From: Plantago elongata
Taxonomy: Eukaryota > Streptophyta > Magnoliopsida > Lamiales > Plantaginaceae
Direction: 5' to 3'
DNA length: 64,000 bases
Assembly (NCBI GenBank): GCA_036897095.1
Contig: JAYMSP010000234.1
Span: forward strand, 1 to 64,000
Both the position numbers and the translations under genes were made by a program. Of this stretch, positions 23,116 through 33,680 are shown one piece after another. The notes beneath the pieces are model-generated. The model saw only the letters and a program-made list of their open reading frames with translations, did not search any database and was not told the origin of the DNA. The first letter of the stretch is position 1; every line of letters begins with the position of its first letter.

Positions 23116-24666
23116 GGTTTTAGGATTTTGGGGGTGCTTTGGAATTTTTGGAAGTTTGGGGTGTAGACTGTGTTGTTTTGTTAAGTGTGTGGGTGGGTGA
23201 GGTTATGGTTGTTCATGTTATGTAGTTTGTGTTTGTTGTTGTTTGCTTTTAGATTGTTGAATTGTCATTTTGGTTTGTTAGATATGTACATAAACTTCTA
23301 TTTGAGGTGCTCCGTTATTTTTAATATTAAGTTCATTTCAGAATAAATATTTACTATTCTTTTTATATTTTTATCATATATTTTTAGTAATATTTTTAAT
23401 TCAAATACATTTTATATAACTTTCATCTTTCAATATTTTACACTGTACAATAAAATTCGTATAAAAAACAAAATATCATTTATTCTGAGAAGGTACTTTA
23501 CTTACATTAACTTAAGTGAGTACCAAAAAGAAAATCTTACCCTTATGAAGTACCAAAATGTATATAAACCATTGGCAAAAGGTCAAGCGTGCAATTCTCG
23601 AACTGACCATGGTGGTCCCACTAATTTTTCGTCTTCTATATGGGAAGTGGGGCCAGAAATTGTGGGACCAAGTTGAATCAGTTGCTTACACGTGCTACTC
23701 CTTTACAGTTGTCAGACCTTTTTATAACATTAATCCGCTTTTTAATTTGTGGTAACGCTTCTATTTTGTTACCTTTACCACTAATCCAAAACGGAGAAAT
23801 TGCAAATTGCCACACAACTACTTCCCTTCAACTGCATGAACTCGGGCTAGACTCAAAGACCACCAAACTGATTGCAATGTTCCAACAATCAACAAATTTT
23901 ACTAAGGATACGGTTAGAAATGCGTATCAATGTCAGTATCACCTAACGATTATATTTATAATAAAAAAACACAGATTCATTTAGACTTTATTATATTCAA
24001 CTGAAATTTACTAAATTAAATTGAATATAACTGAATTGAAGTAAGATATTAATTGTAATTACACCGAGCTGAATTGAATTAAGTGATTTTAAGTTGCAGA
24101 GAACATATCATTCCTTATAAAATATTATTTACAGAGTAATATTAATATCACAATGTGCAATGAGGCAATGACTCATAAAGAAGTTCCTTATACTTACAAC
24201 TATAAGTATTCGATTATCTATCGGTTGCCTTATCAACTTATATAATAGGTCGTTTGGTAAAATATAAGTCATACTTACATGTAAAATGTAAAATTAATAC
24301 TTTATTTGAAATCAGATTTAAGGAATTTCGACTACTGTATATAAAAATAAAAGAGAATTATGTAACTAATTATTAGTAGTATATAATTTTAAGAATGTAG
24401 GAGAGAATTTTGACTATTATATAACTATTTATTAGTAGTATATAATTTTAAGAATGTAAGAGACATATGCTTGGTCGCTAAGTACTCCATGACCATGTAT
24501 AGTACATAATGAGTGACTTGAAAGTATATATTTTGTATCATCTTTGTACTTTGCATGTCAACTATATATACCCCTTTTGGTCCTCTACAGTTTCATCACC
24601 TCTCTACTACTAATTCAATAATCTTTCACAAGTAAAACATTAGGTTTCTAATTTTATAGTTAAATT
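23116..24666. other. Spacer between TCP and peroxidase A
   Basis: TCP 3' UTR followed by AT-rich sequence. A ~30-base phrase (TATTAGTAGTATATAATTTT..) recurs at 24371 and 24430 as a two-copy 59-bp repeat. TTCAATT/CTGAATTGAA-rich sequence at 24000-24090 resembles stretches near 32800, 48700 and 53860. The last ~150 bases are the PRX-A promoter. No gene seen. Confidence 0.55.
24563..24570 (+). promoter_or_regulatory. TATA box of peroxidase A
   Basis: AACTATATATACCCC lies ~100 bases before the PRX-A start codon. The PRX-B gene has the same core (28446-28453) at the same distance, and both promoters share GAGTGACTT(G/A)AAAGTATA about 50-90 bases further upstream. Conservation between paralogs supports function. 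Confidence 0.7.
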
Positions 24667-25876
24667 ATGGCAAAGTTCTGTTCTTTAACTGTCTTGCTTC
24701 TCCTGCTTGGTGTTTCATGTTCAAGTGCAGCACTTGATCCTCATTTTTATGACAAAACATGTCCCCAGGCTGAAACAATCATCCACCAAGCTGTCCGAAG
24801 TGCTGCGGTTTCTGATAGCAAAGTGCCTGCTCGTATCCTCAGAATGTTCTTCCACGACTGCTTCATCAGGGTAATGTGTTCTGTGCCTTCTTATACTTGG
24901 CATATCTCGACTATTTCTTAGCAGTATCGACCCATAGGGTTCACTAGTATGCACACGAACTATCTTCTAGGAGAGTGACAGCAGTATTGCTGGTTCCTAA
25001 CTTTTTGAAAAATGTGTGTGTAGGGGTGTGATGCATCTGTGTTGCTCGATTCTACCCCAAAAAACAATGCGGAGAAAGATGGCCCGCCAAACGTCTCACT
25101 AGCAGCATTTTATGTGATTGACAATGCCAAGACTAAGCTCGAGAAAGCTTGCCCTAAAATGGTCTCTTGTGCTGATATTCTGGCTATCGCCGCAAGAGAC
25201 GTTGTAGCCTTGGTAATCTTTGACATGCATAAAATTTGAAAAAAAAAGAAGACCAAATAACAATGTTTGCCTCCTGTGGTCACAAATAACAAATGTTATT
25301 TTCCTTTTCCAGTCAGGAGGGCCGCAGTGGAACGTGCTGAAAGGGAGGAAAGACGGGAGAATATCACGAGCAAATGAAAGCCTAACTCTACCCGCCCCAT
25401 CATTCAACACCTCTCAACTAATCCAGAGCTTCTCCCAAAGAGGCCTCAACACCAAAGACTTGGTCACTCTATCCGGTGGCCACACTCTCGGCTTCTCCCA
25501 CTGCTCCTCCTTCGAAGCACGTCTTCGCGACTTCAGCAAGGTGCATGACTTCGACCCATCCATGCACCCACAATTTTCCCAAGAACTGAAGAGAAAGTGC
25601 CCAAAACCAAACAAGGACCGGAATGCAGGCCAGTTCCTGGATTCTACTGCGTCCGTTTTTGACAATGACTACTACAAGAGGATCATTGGAGGGAAGGGGG
25701 TGTTCTTGTCCGATCAGACAATGTTGTTGGATTACAGGACGAGATCGATCGTGGAAGCGTTCGCAAGGGATCAAGCTTTGTTTTTCAGAGAGTTTGCAGC
25801 TGCCATGGTGAAGCTTGGAAATGTTGGAGTGCATGATAACGGAGAAGTGAGATTGAACTGCAGAGTTGTCAACTGA
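24667..25876 (+). CDS. PRX66: Class III secretory peroxidase, PRX66-like, copy A
   Basis: Three exons, 24667-24870, 25024-25212, 25313-25876; 318 residues. Haem peroxidase secreted to the cell wall, using H2O2 to oxidise phenolics such as monolignols. Signal peptide is about residues 1-22 (hydrophobic [10 protein letters not shown]). Distal site RMFFHDCF (Arg59, His63), calcium/disulfide motif [22 protein letters not shown], proximal [11 protein letters not shown] with haem-ligand His188. The wording from KDGPPN through [12 protein letters not shown] is what I recall of Arabidopsis PRX66, linked to tracheary-element lignification. Full length and all key residues present. Forms a tandem pair with PRX-B, with a C2H2 gene between them on the same strand. 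Confidence 0.93.
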
Positions 25877-26467
25877 AGAAGAGATTAATGCAGTGATTTC
25901 GATTGTTTTGACTCTTTTCCTTGTTGAGAGAATTGTTATAATCTCCTAACTAATAATCTCCCAAGTTCCTAACTAATAAATATATACTGTGTACTATGGA
26001 TCATTGTATTTCTTATAATTTCTTGTTTATATTGGAATGTTGTTTTATGTTTGGTTCTGTAATTCATCTTGTTTTAATTTGATGTAGTTATCCATACCAG
26101 TGGCGGTTAGTTCGAGTGATAATGGATTTGAGTTCACTTGAATAGGCCTCGAGTTTAAAAAAAGGGTCCGATATTGTTTAGCAAGATTAGTCTCCATAGC
26201 GGATTCAGTAGGAAAACCCAACAGTTATCCATAATGAAAAAGATTATGCTGTTGTAATAAAACTAAAGGTAGCTAGTAGGTTACAGTTACAGTGATCTGA
26301 CGGACACAAGTCCACAACTGACTATTTGTTAGTCAGTTGTTTAAAATAGATCAAGATGAAAAAAACTGCTTCAGTAACCGTCTGTTAATTTGGATATAAC
26401 TCCAGTAGTCCACTCCTCATTGCAACTTCATCACTTTCTCCACCAATTCCACTTCCAGAAAGAAATC
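25877..26467. other. Spacer between PRX-A and the C2H2 gene
   Basis: PRX-A 3' UTR, then an S3 SINE-like copy at 26098-26222, then the leader of the C2H2 gene. An upstream in-frame extension from 26390 lacks an ATG and is leader. Confidence 0.6.
26098..26222 (+). repeat. tRNA-related SINE-like element, family S3, copy 3
   Basis: GTGGCGGTTAGTTCGAGTGATAATGG, then CCTCGAGTTT and tail GATATTGTTTAGCAAGATTAGTCTCCATAGCGGATTCAGTAGGAAAA. The tail lines up with the S3 copies at 11083 and 19462. Confidence 0.5.
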
Positions 26468-27343
26468 ATGGACTTCATCGTCGATAACAACCTCTTCAAC
26501 AGCTGCTGCTACATTCCCCGGTCGGATTTTCCTCTGCCTCGTACTTTAAACGTCCCATCCGGTTTCCAACAGAAACAACCAAGGAAGAAACGCAGCGCGA
26601 AACGTTTCAGGATAAATGATAACCCTGCTGCTACTTCTCATGGTTCTGGCAGATTTGGTGCCTCGAGGCCGAAGCCGGATCCTTCAGCTCCAAAGATAAC
26701 GCGGCCATGTACCGAATGCGGCAAGAGGTTCTGGTCATGGAAGGCGCTCTTTGGGCACATGCGCTGCCACCCAGAACGTAACTGGCGAGGCATCAACCCA
26801 CCACCCAACTTCCGCCGCTCTGAAGATGAGTATTTCTCTGCGACAGGAACATTGGGGGAGGATTACGAAGTTGCCACATGTCTTCTCATGCTTGCAAATG
26901 GCCCCATTAGTGGTGGTTTTGATTCTGTCACCATCATCAATAAGGCGCCAGAGACTTCCGACGCGGCACGGAGTAACAATGCTTTTGAGTGTTCGAGTTG
27001 CAAGAAAGTGTTTGGTTCGCACCAGGCATTAGGGGGTCATAGAGCGAGTCACAAGAACGTGAAGGGGTGCTTTGCAATCAACATGAACATGTACGAGAAC
27101 AGGGCTGAGAAAGAGGAAGAAGCTTTATGCTGTGGTGTTGAAGAAAGGCACAGGTGTAGCATTTGTTGGAGGATATTTTCATCTGGACAGGCTTTGGGAG
27201 GACATATGAGGTGCCATTGGGAACCATTGGTGACTAGCACTACGAACACTGCTGGTAGTATCAGCCCCATTAGGGTTTCAGCTGGTAATGCTAATACTGG
27301 TTTCGATTTGAATATGCCAATTCAACAAGATGATGATGGTTAA
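26468..27343 (+). CDS. C2H2 zinc-finger repressor, ZAT2/ZAT3 (DAZ1/DAZ2)-like
   Basis: Intronless, 291 residues, ATG 26468 in GAAATCATGGAC. Three C2H2 fingers: C81/C84/H97/H101 (variant WSWKALFGHMRCH, not QALGGH), C175/C178/H191/H195 (GSHQALGGHRASH) and C230/C233/H246/H250 (SSGQALGGHMRCH). A Lys/Arg patch at 39-48 (RKKRSAKRFR) is a likely nuclear signal, and FDLNMP at 279-284 is a C-terminal EAR motif predicting TOPLESS-dependent repression. The HPERNWRGINPPP linker after finger 1 is typical of the Arabidopsis ZAT2/ZAT3 group, two members of which (DAZ1, DAZ2) act in male germline division; that role is inferred only. It sits between the two peroxidases in the same orientation. Confidence 0.88.
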   Translation: MDFIVDNNLFNSCCYIPRSDFPLPRTLNVPSGFQQKQPRKKRSAKRFRINDNPAATSHGSGRFGASRPKPDPSAPKITRPCTECGKRFWSWKALFGHMRCHPERNWRGINPPPNFRRSEDEYFSATGTLGEDYEVATCLLMLANGPISGGFDSVTIINKAPETSDAARSNNAFECSSCKKVFGSHQALGGHRASHKNVKGCFAINMNMYENRAEKEEEALCCGVEERHRCSICWRIFSSGQALGGHMRCHWEPLVTSTTNTAGSISPIRVSAGNANTGFDLNMPIQQDDDG

Positions 27344-28542
27344 TGTTCCGCTAGCTAGTTAGCAATATTATTGACTTTAGATCAAGTAGTTTAGGTATCT
27401 GACAAACTTTAACTAATAATGTTTGATCATATTGTACTGCTTTTCACTGGTGTGACTGTGTTGGCTAGATATATGTAATACTAATAGTGTGATGGATGAT
27501 TTATTATTGTATGTGGTTATTGTAAGCTCAATATGGTGCTCAACTTTGTGTGATGATCTGTTCAATATGATATGTATTGTTGTTTTGTTATTATAGAGTC
27601 CGTTTAGAGGTTCTTTTCGAGACTTATGTATATTGTGGAGTTTCTAGCTTAAATGTTTTGAAAGCTATGTGGTTCTTATGTGGCTAAAGGAAGAGGCGTC
27701 TGGGACGGAGGGAGTAGTAAATGTTTTGTTGCGGAAGTAAAGAACAGAGACATGTAGTACAGTACTCTCTTGTACTCCATGCCACACGGCCTCACCAACC
27801 ATCTCCCACCATCTTCCTTCTACATGAAACCATAGACCAAACTGACCGAAAGAGACCAATTATCAGACATGGACATTTATCAACAGTTATCCAAAAACTC
27901 ATCCATGAGTTAAGTTAGAGAGTTTGTATCCTGGGAGACGGTTAGGGTGGATTCCGGATTTTAGTAGAAGAGGATTCGAGAACCCCTGAAAACGAATCCA
28001 TGTAGATCTCCACTAGAGGGACAAAATAAATGGCCTAAACCAGAAAGGGAACTGGGTAGGAATGTGTATTATCACCTGCTTTATAATCACTACCAACACA
28101 ACTTAATTCCATTTTTTTGTATCAATTAGATTATGATAAGTTAGAACTGCTACACTAAAAGGCTGAAAGGAAAAAGTGTTATGATTCTGCACATAATTGC
28201 TTCAATAAAATGCTTACAGGTTGTTCAAAATTATGAACTGCTACTAATTAGAACTTTTATTCATATAATCATATTGTTAAGGAAGGAACAGAGAAATGCT
28301 TGGCTCCAAAGTACACCAATTAGGTTGAACTAAAGAAAGTCATGTATTCTTTTTCTTTAATGAGTGACTTAAAAGTATAACCAAAAAGTTCCATGCAGCA
28401 AGCTTTAAAGTTATATACTTTGTTTGATTTATTGTGCATGAGAACTATATATACCCTCTTGTTTCTGTAACATTCTCATCATCTCTGCAACTTAAATAGT
28501 TTTTCATCAGTATATTCGGTTTTGAACCTTTGTACTCAAATT
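27344..28542. other. Spacer between the C2H2 gene and PRX-B
   Basis: C2H2 3' UTR, then sequence including a Stowaway-like right terminus (GGGACGGAGGGAGTA ending near 27717, no partner found) and the PRX-B promoter. A frame at 27721-27918 shows no recognisable protein. Confidence 0.55.
28446..28453 (+). promoter_or_regulatory. TATA box of peroxidase B
   Basis: AACTATATATACCC about 95 bases before the PRX-B ATG, matching the PRX-A promoter in sequence and spacing; GAGTGACTTAAAAGTATA upstream at ~28362 is also shared. Confidence 0.7.
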
Positions 28543-29777
28543 ATGGCTTTCTTAAGGTTATGTTATGTAACTGTTTTGATTCTCCTTCTTGGGGTTTCAC
28601 AGTCGAGTGCAACTCTTAATCCCCAGTATTATGAGAAAACATGTCCAGAGGCTGAAAATATTATCAGCCAAGCTGTGCGCAGTGCCTTGGCTTCTGACAG
28701 CAAAGCGGCTGCCCGTATCCTCAGAATGTTCTTCCATGATTGTTTTGTCAGGGTATGATTCTTTACACAAAAAAATAATTTTAAACGGCTAAAGGGCTAT
28801 AGGGATGATTCTTTACAATGTTTCTGAATTCTGAGATATCTTGGCATTGGCCCTAGGAATAGGAGGTTCTATATTATTACTGCTACTTTCAATACTACTT
28901 TCTAATCTCTCAAGGAATGTGCATAGGGATGTGATGCATCTGTGTTGCTCGATTCTACCCCAAAAAACAGAGCGGAGAAAGATGGCCCTCCAAATACCTC
29001 ATTAGCAGCATTCTATGTGATTGACGATGCCAAAACTAAGCTTGAGAAGGCTTGTCCTAAAACAGTCTCTTGTGCTGACATTATAGCTATTGCTGCCAGA
29101 GATGTTGTGGTCATGGTAATTTTCTTCCCATACACTCTTGGATAATTACACCAGATGTCAAAAGCAAGAAGATTATTAATTCCCAAGTAATAATATCTAT
29201 TTGCTTTCTTCAGTCCGGAGGGCCGCGTTGGAACGTGCTGAAAGGGAGAAAAGATGGGAGAATATCAAGGGCAAATGAAAGCCTGACTCTACCCGCCCCA
29301 TCGTTCAATACCTCTCAACTAATTCAAAGCTTCTCACAAAGGGGCCTAACCACCAAAGATATGGTCACTCTGTCTGGCGGCCACACTCTTGGTTTCTCCC
29401 ACTGCTCCTCCTTCGAAGCCCGGCTTCGCGGCTTCAGCAAGGTACATGACTTTGACCCTTCCATGAACCCAAGCTTTGCCCAGGAACTGAAGAGGTCATG
29501 CCCTAACCCAACCAAGGATCCCAATGCTGGTCACCTCTTGGATTCAACTTCTTCTGTGTTTGACAATGACTACTATAAAAGGGTCGTTGGTGGGAAGGGG
29601 GTATTCTTGTCGGATCAGACAATGATGTTGGATTACAGGACAAGATGGATTGTGGAAGCATATGCAAGGGATCAGGGTTTGTTTTTCAGAGAATTTGCTG
29701 CTTCAATGGTGAAGCTTGGGAATGTTGGAGTGAATGTGAATGGTGAGGTGAGATTGAATTGCAGAGTTACCAACTAA
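28543..29777 (+). CDS. PRX66: Class III secretory peroxidase, PRX66-like, copy B
   Basis: Three exons, 28543-28752, 28927-29115, 29214-29777; exons 2 and 3 have the same lengths as in PRX-A (189 and 564 nt). 320 residues. ATG 28543 is chosen because the seven codons upstream begin with TTG and the signal peptide ([15 protein letters not shown]) follows directly. Distal Arg61/His65 in [41 protein letters not shown] with proximal His190. Compared with PRX-A the mature N-terminus is [10 protein letters not shown] against [10 protein letters not shown], and exon 3 is very similar. Both copies look intact, so the pair is a working tandem duplication, probably in cell-wall lignification. Confidence 0.93.
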
Positions 29778-30462
29778 GAAGAGAGAATGCAAGCTAATTC
29801 GGGCACTTTGACTCTTTTTGTTGTGAGAGCCAGGAGTGAAATGTCCTATATATATTACGGTGTGCTATTGTTGATTTGAGTGAATTGTATTCCATTTATT
29901 ATCCCCTTCCAGGGATTTAATTATGAATAATTGTACTCGTATTTCGGGTTTGTTCAGGTATTTAACTGTCCACTTGAAAAAGCCCCTTATTCCTGAATCA
30001 GCAACTTTGAGTTCTAGATAAGATCGATGCATGTGTATACATCGATTGTATGTGAAACATGGAGTTCTTGATCCTAGGGGCCTGGGGGGGGGGGGGCTTT
30101 ATTATACACCCCCCCCGCTCACTCTAGCGGGGGGATCAAGATCGTGAAACACTTCAGTAAAGCCATAGGCAATCTGATGGGCTAAATAGGCTTTTCCACT
30201 GGTGGATTCCCTAGCTACTATTCGTAATGGATTTACTATATGCAGTTACTGCATTTCACAATCAACAATTATAAAGACTAGACTAGCCAAATAAACCAGG
30301 GCCATAAACTTCATGCTATATCCAGAAGACAAGAACTACAATCCCTACACTTCACAGCCATACCACACTTGATCTAAAATGTGTCACATAGTGCAACTTA
30401 TGGGCTCACGGCATAAACAAGTTTGTCGAATGGACATAATAATATATCATGAAAATCAATCC
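29778..30462. other. Convergent spacer between PRX-B and the 2OG oxygenase
   Basis: The 3' UTRs of the two convergent genes. Contains a striking GC foldback at 30067-30140 in otherwise AT-rich DNA. No gene. Confidence 0.6.
30067..30140. repeat. GC-rich foldback with G13, C8 and G6 tracts
   Basis: Order: CTTGATCC, TAGGGGCCT, a run of ~13 G, CTTTATTATACA, eight C, GCTCACTCTAGC, six G, ATCAAG. The outer arms CTTGATCC/GGATCAAG are inverted; the C8 tract can pair with either the G13 tract or the G6 tract. The base composition differs sharply from its surroundings. Confidence 0.8.
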
Positions 30463-32131
30463 TCAGGCAAATACAACATCAGATCGTAAGACATACTTGG
30501 CACCTTTACTAACATTCCGGGCTTCATGAAGCATGCACTTATCACCATGGATGTGCAGGAGAGCCATTCCTTCAGCAGGGGCTACCTACATGATTTTGAA
30601 AGAACGAGTGAGTAAATGGAGCCTTAGAGACCCTAATTAAAGGATTTTCTTCACGTTCCTAATTTTATTCATTTCTAATTACTATGTTTGGCAAAAATGT
30701 ATGGTGTTTATGTGTAAATGAATGTGGACAAGCAACGGATACACGGATATGCTCGCAACTTATATGAATAGATATAGAGGATGGATACACAGAAAGAATA
30801 AGCATATACCTCAGCCACCAGAGAATTCCTCGGCCCATAGAAAACAGTCTCCCCTCCAACTAGTGGATCCGAAGTACTTTGGGAATTGCTATCATCCTTT
30901 GACTTTGATTTTGTATTACCTTTACCGGAATTACCACTAAGATAGATCAACAAAGTATAATGCGTTCTTGCTCCATCTTCGAGATAAACACTTTCATCAA
31001 TATGTCTTCCAAATCGTTGGCCAGCAGTGTACCTAACATGCGAATTCCTATAGGTTAAGACTTATGCACGAGTAAAAATAATCTTCTACGCTCCCTACAT
31101 GATCACAAACATCAAACAAGAGCCAATATGGCTATATTAAGTATAGCATAAGCCAGTTAACTCGTGTGATGATTGAATAAGACCAGGGAGAGTAAATCCC
31201 CCGGAGTTTTTCAAAAACATCACATACCTGTAAAATCTTATATTTGGATTCAACCCAACAGCAACCCTGCCCCGAATTTTGAATTCAGAAAATATTTTAT
31301 CAAGTCCACACTCCCATAAAGCCTGTGCTAGATCAGGATTGGTTACAGATATCCGATGGTTATCCCTGTACGCTTCTCCCATTGTCGGACCAAGGCTCCC
31401 TTGGTGAGCAAAACCCATGGATTCCGCAACATCAATAAATGATTTCGATTCAGCAGCCGTAAGATAGTTCCCAATCTGAATACCTTAAACCGAATTATAT
31501 GCAGAAATCAGGCATTAAGCAAACAAGTCCAGCCTACCTAACATGAATGCTAAAGAGTTGCCTCATTGAACTTCATAACGTCATTAATGCAGCCTACATT
31601 CTACAATAACCGGACTAATGCTATCATCAACACAGTGCAAGCTACACTAAACATAAAACTATTAGTATTATTAACACACATTCAGCTCGATCATCTTAAA
31701 CTAACATGAAAACTGAAAAGTACTATCATAAATTCATAACAATCGATTACATTCCTATCATAATACAGCCACAACAATCGGTAAACAATACTATCTTAAA
31801 CTAGAGCAATATCATATCAATTTCAATCAGATACAGCCATGGCAGCAAATTAAGCCACAATAAACCTAAAACTGATCATAAACTCAGCTGAATTCTCTTC
31901 GATAACATGAAAAATAAGCAAAATCATAATCATCGCAATTTTATAGCTAAAATAGTGAAATCAAATTACAGAAACAAATCAGATGCGATAGAAAAAATTG
32001 AAGGAAGGATTGCATACAGTAAAGAGCTCATCGTCTTTGAGGCGATTAACTTGCAGATTAGACTTGGGTTTGACAGAAGGCCAATCTGATTTCGTTCTCT
32101 TGTTCGTGGATGATTTTTTCCTGTCTGCCAT
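30463..32131 (-). CDS. 2OG-Fe(II) dioxygenase, prolyl 4-hydroxylase-type
   Basis: Four exons on the minus strand, 32131-32018, 31475-31228, 31032-30810, 30585-30463; 235 residues. The double-stranded beta-helix core carries the facial triad: His131/Asp133 in GQRFGRHIDE and His215 in CMLHEA; Lys225 in SKGAKYVLRSD is placed to bind 2-oxoglutarate. A Ser/Lys-rich insertion (KSKSKDDSNSQS, about 161-172) interrupts the core before GGETVFYGP. No signal peptide or transmembrane anchor is seen; the N-terminus is basic (MADRKKSSTNKRTK), so unlike the classical ER prolyl hydroxylases it is probably cytosolic or nuclear. Substrate unknown. Convergent with PRX-B, divergent from a possible gene at 33177. 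Confidence 0.85.
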
Positions 32132-33176
32132 TTTTCTTTTCATTTTCCGCTTCAAATGAAACTATTTCAGCTATATGCAGAAGAATCTATATGGGTCTGA
32201 ATGAGCTAGTTATATTCTGGGCCTCCGTAATGAGCCGCCCAGTAAGTAAGCCCATGAACCCACGAGCTGTTACAAAGGTGCAGCCCTATAGAGCAGCTCG
32301 CTAAGGTCCGGACTCTACTCGTCCAAAATAAGGTGTCCCAGTCAAATTCGAAAATCTCATGTTATTATCGAGTTCGAGCCGTAAGAGCTCAAATAATTGA
32401 TCATCTACTAGGTTCGGTTTGTTGATGTTTGATTACACCATACAAATAATACTCCATTCATAATTACATACACACACACAATTTAGAATCAAACAAGTTA
32501 AAATTAATCAACTCATAAATAGTCTTCATATATTTATCTAAAAACCAAAATATATTATTATTGTCATGTTATTAATCAAAGACACATACATTATCAACAT
32601 TGATTTTTTTTCATATTCCAACAAGACTTATTTTATTAACAACAATGACGTTTTAACTTTAAATTAATAATATTGATGATTTTATTAAAAATGTAGATAG
32701 TCTCTACATAAATTATTTAAAGAGCGTCTTTCTTGAAATTGCGTACAAGTTGAAGCTACTTGTTAAGTTGTGTTATTTTCAAAAGAAAATCACTTCAGTT
32801 CAGTCTAGTTTATTGCAGTTCAATTGACTTAGTTATAATTTATACTTTACTTCATTTCAGTTCAGTTAAATTCAATTCAGTTCGGTAAATCTACATTGAA
32901 GAAAACACAATATTATACTTCAAACTCGAAAAACTCACCCATTTATAGACCTCTCGCTTTAGTCGAACCGAATTTCACGATTGAGATACTTGACTCAGAC
33001 TTGGAGTTTTGGACCACTCACGGCCCAAAATGGAAGGCCCGGTTTGAGTAATTATCGCGGTAAATCGAATCGCAACAGTCACAGTGAACAGTCAGCTGAT
33101 TAAAGGCCCTAATTCAACAAATTCATTCAGCAACCTAGAAATTAAGAAGAAGAAGAAGGAGGAGGAGGAGGAGGAA
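32132..33176. other. Divergent spacer, likely promoter region
   Basis: Lies between the 2OG oxygenase start and the possible gene at 33177. Contains a TTCAGTTCAGTTCAATTCAG-type stretch (32795-32890) also seen near 48700 and 53860, with the adjoining phrase ATAATTTATACTTTACTTCA. An unclassified dispersed repeat is likely. Confidence 0.45.
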
Positions 33177-33221
33177 ATGGCTCTTGTATCGCCATGTTTT
33201 CGCAATCCGAAGAGTACAAAG
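33177..33221 (+). other. Probable first coding exon of an unidentified gene
   Basis: A leader with (AAG)n(GAG)n runs into ATGG and 15 codons (MALVSPCFRNPKSTK) ending AAG|GTTCG, a plausible donor in phase 0. The purine microsatellite in the leader and the position ~1 kb from a divergent gene look like a real 5' end. I could not follow the gene: no second exon with recognisable coding content was found. The downstream frame at 39143-39331 cannot be tied to it. Confidence 0.35.
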
Positions 33222-33488
33222 GTTCGTTACATTTTGCTGCGACCTAGCTTTGTTGAGATTTGGTGTAGAGATGCTTATTGCTGCTAATTTCATTGATTTT
33301 TTGACGCGTTGGTTGATTCTATTCGTTTATGCTGCATGATTACCTCGTCAATCGGATTATATTCTTAAATTATAAGCTCACTAGCACAGGATGATGATTC
33401 CTGAGATTGATTCGGTTAATTTCTGATATGAATGCTGATGATCGACAATGGTTATGATCCTGTGTGAGGGAGGCTCTTTGTTTGAATA

Positions 33489-33680
33489 GGAAACATATTT
33501 TTGCCATTTAGTTACAAGTGGTAGAGGTTCTGTCGTAGGTGGTGATGATAGGAAACATGTTTGTGCCATTTCGAAACAAGTGGTAGAGGTTCTGTTGTAG
33601 GTGGTGATGATAGGAAACATGTTTGTGCCATTTTCAAACCAGTGGTAGAGGTTCTGTTATAGTTGGTGATGATAGGAGAT
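33489..33680. repeat. 62-bp tandem repeat, three copies
   Basis: GGAAACATGTTTGTGCCATT followed by CAAGTGGTAGAGGTTCTGT.GTAGGTGGTGATGATA starts at about 33489, 33551 and 33613. Copies 2 and 3 are nearly identical; copy 1 is more diverged. Noncoding. Confidence 0.85.

Noticed and set aside
32795-32890. Telomere-like or centromere-like satellite
   Set aside because: The TTCAGTTCAATTC pattern is short and irregular and lacks plant telomere repeats.
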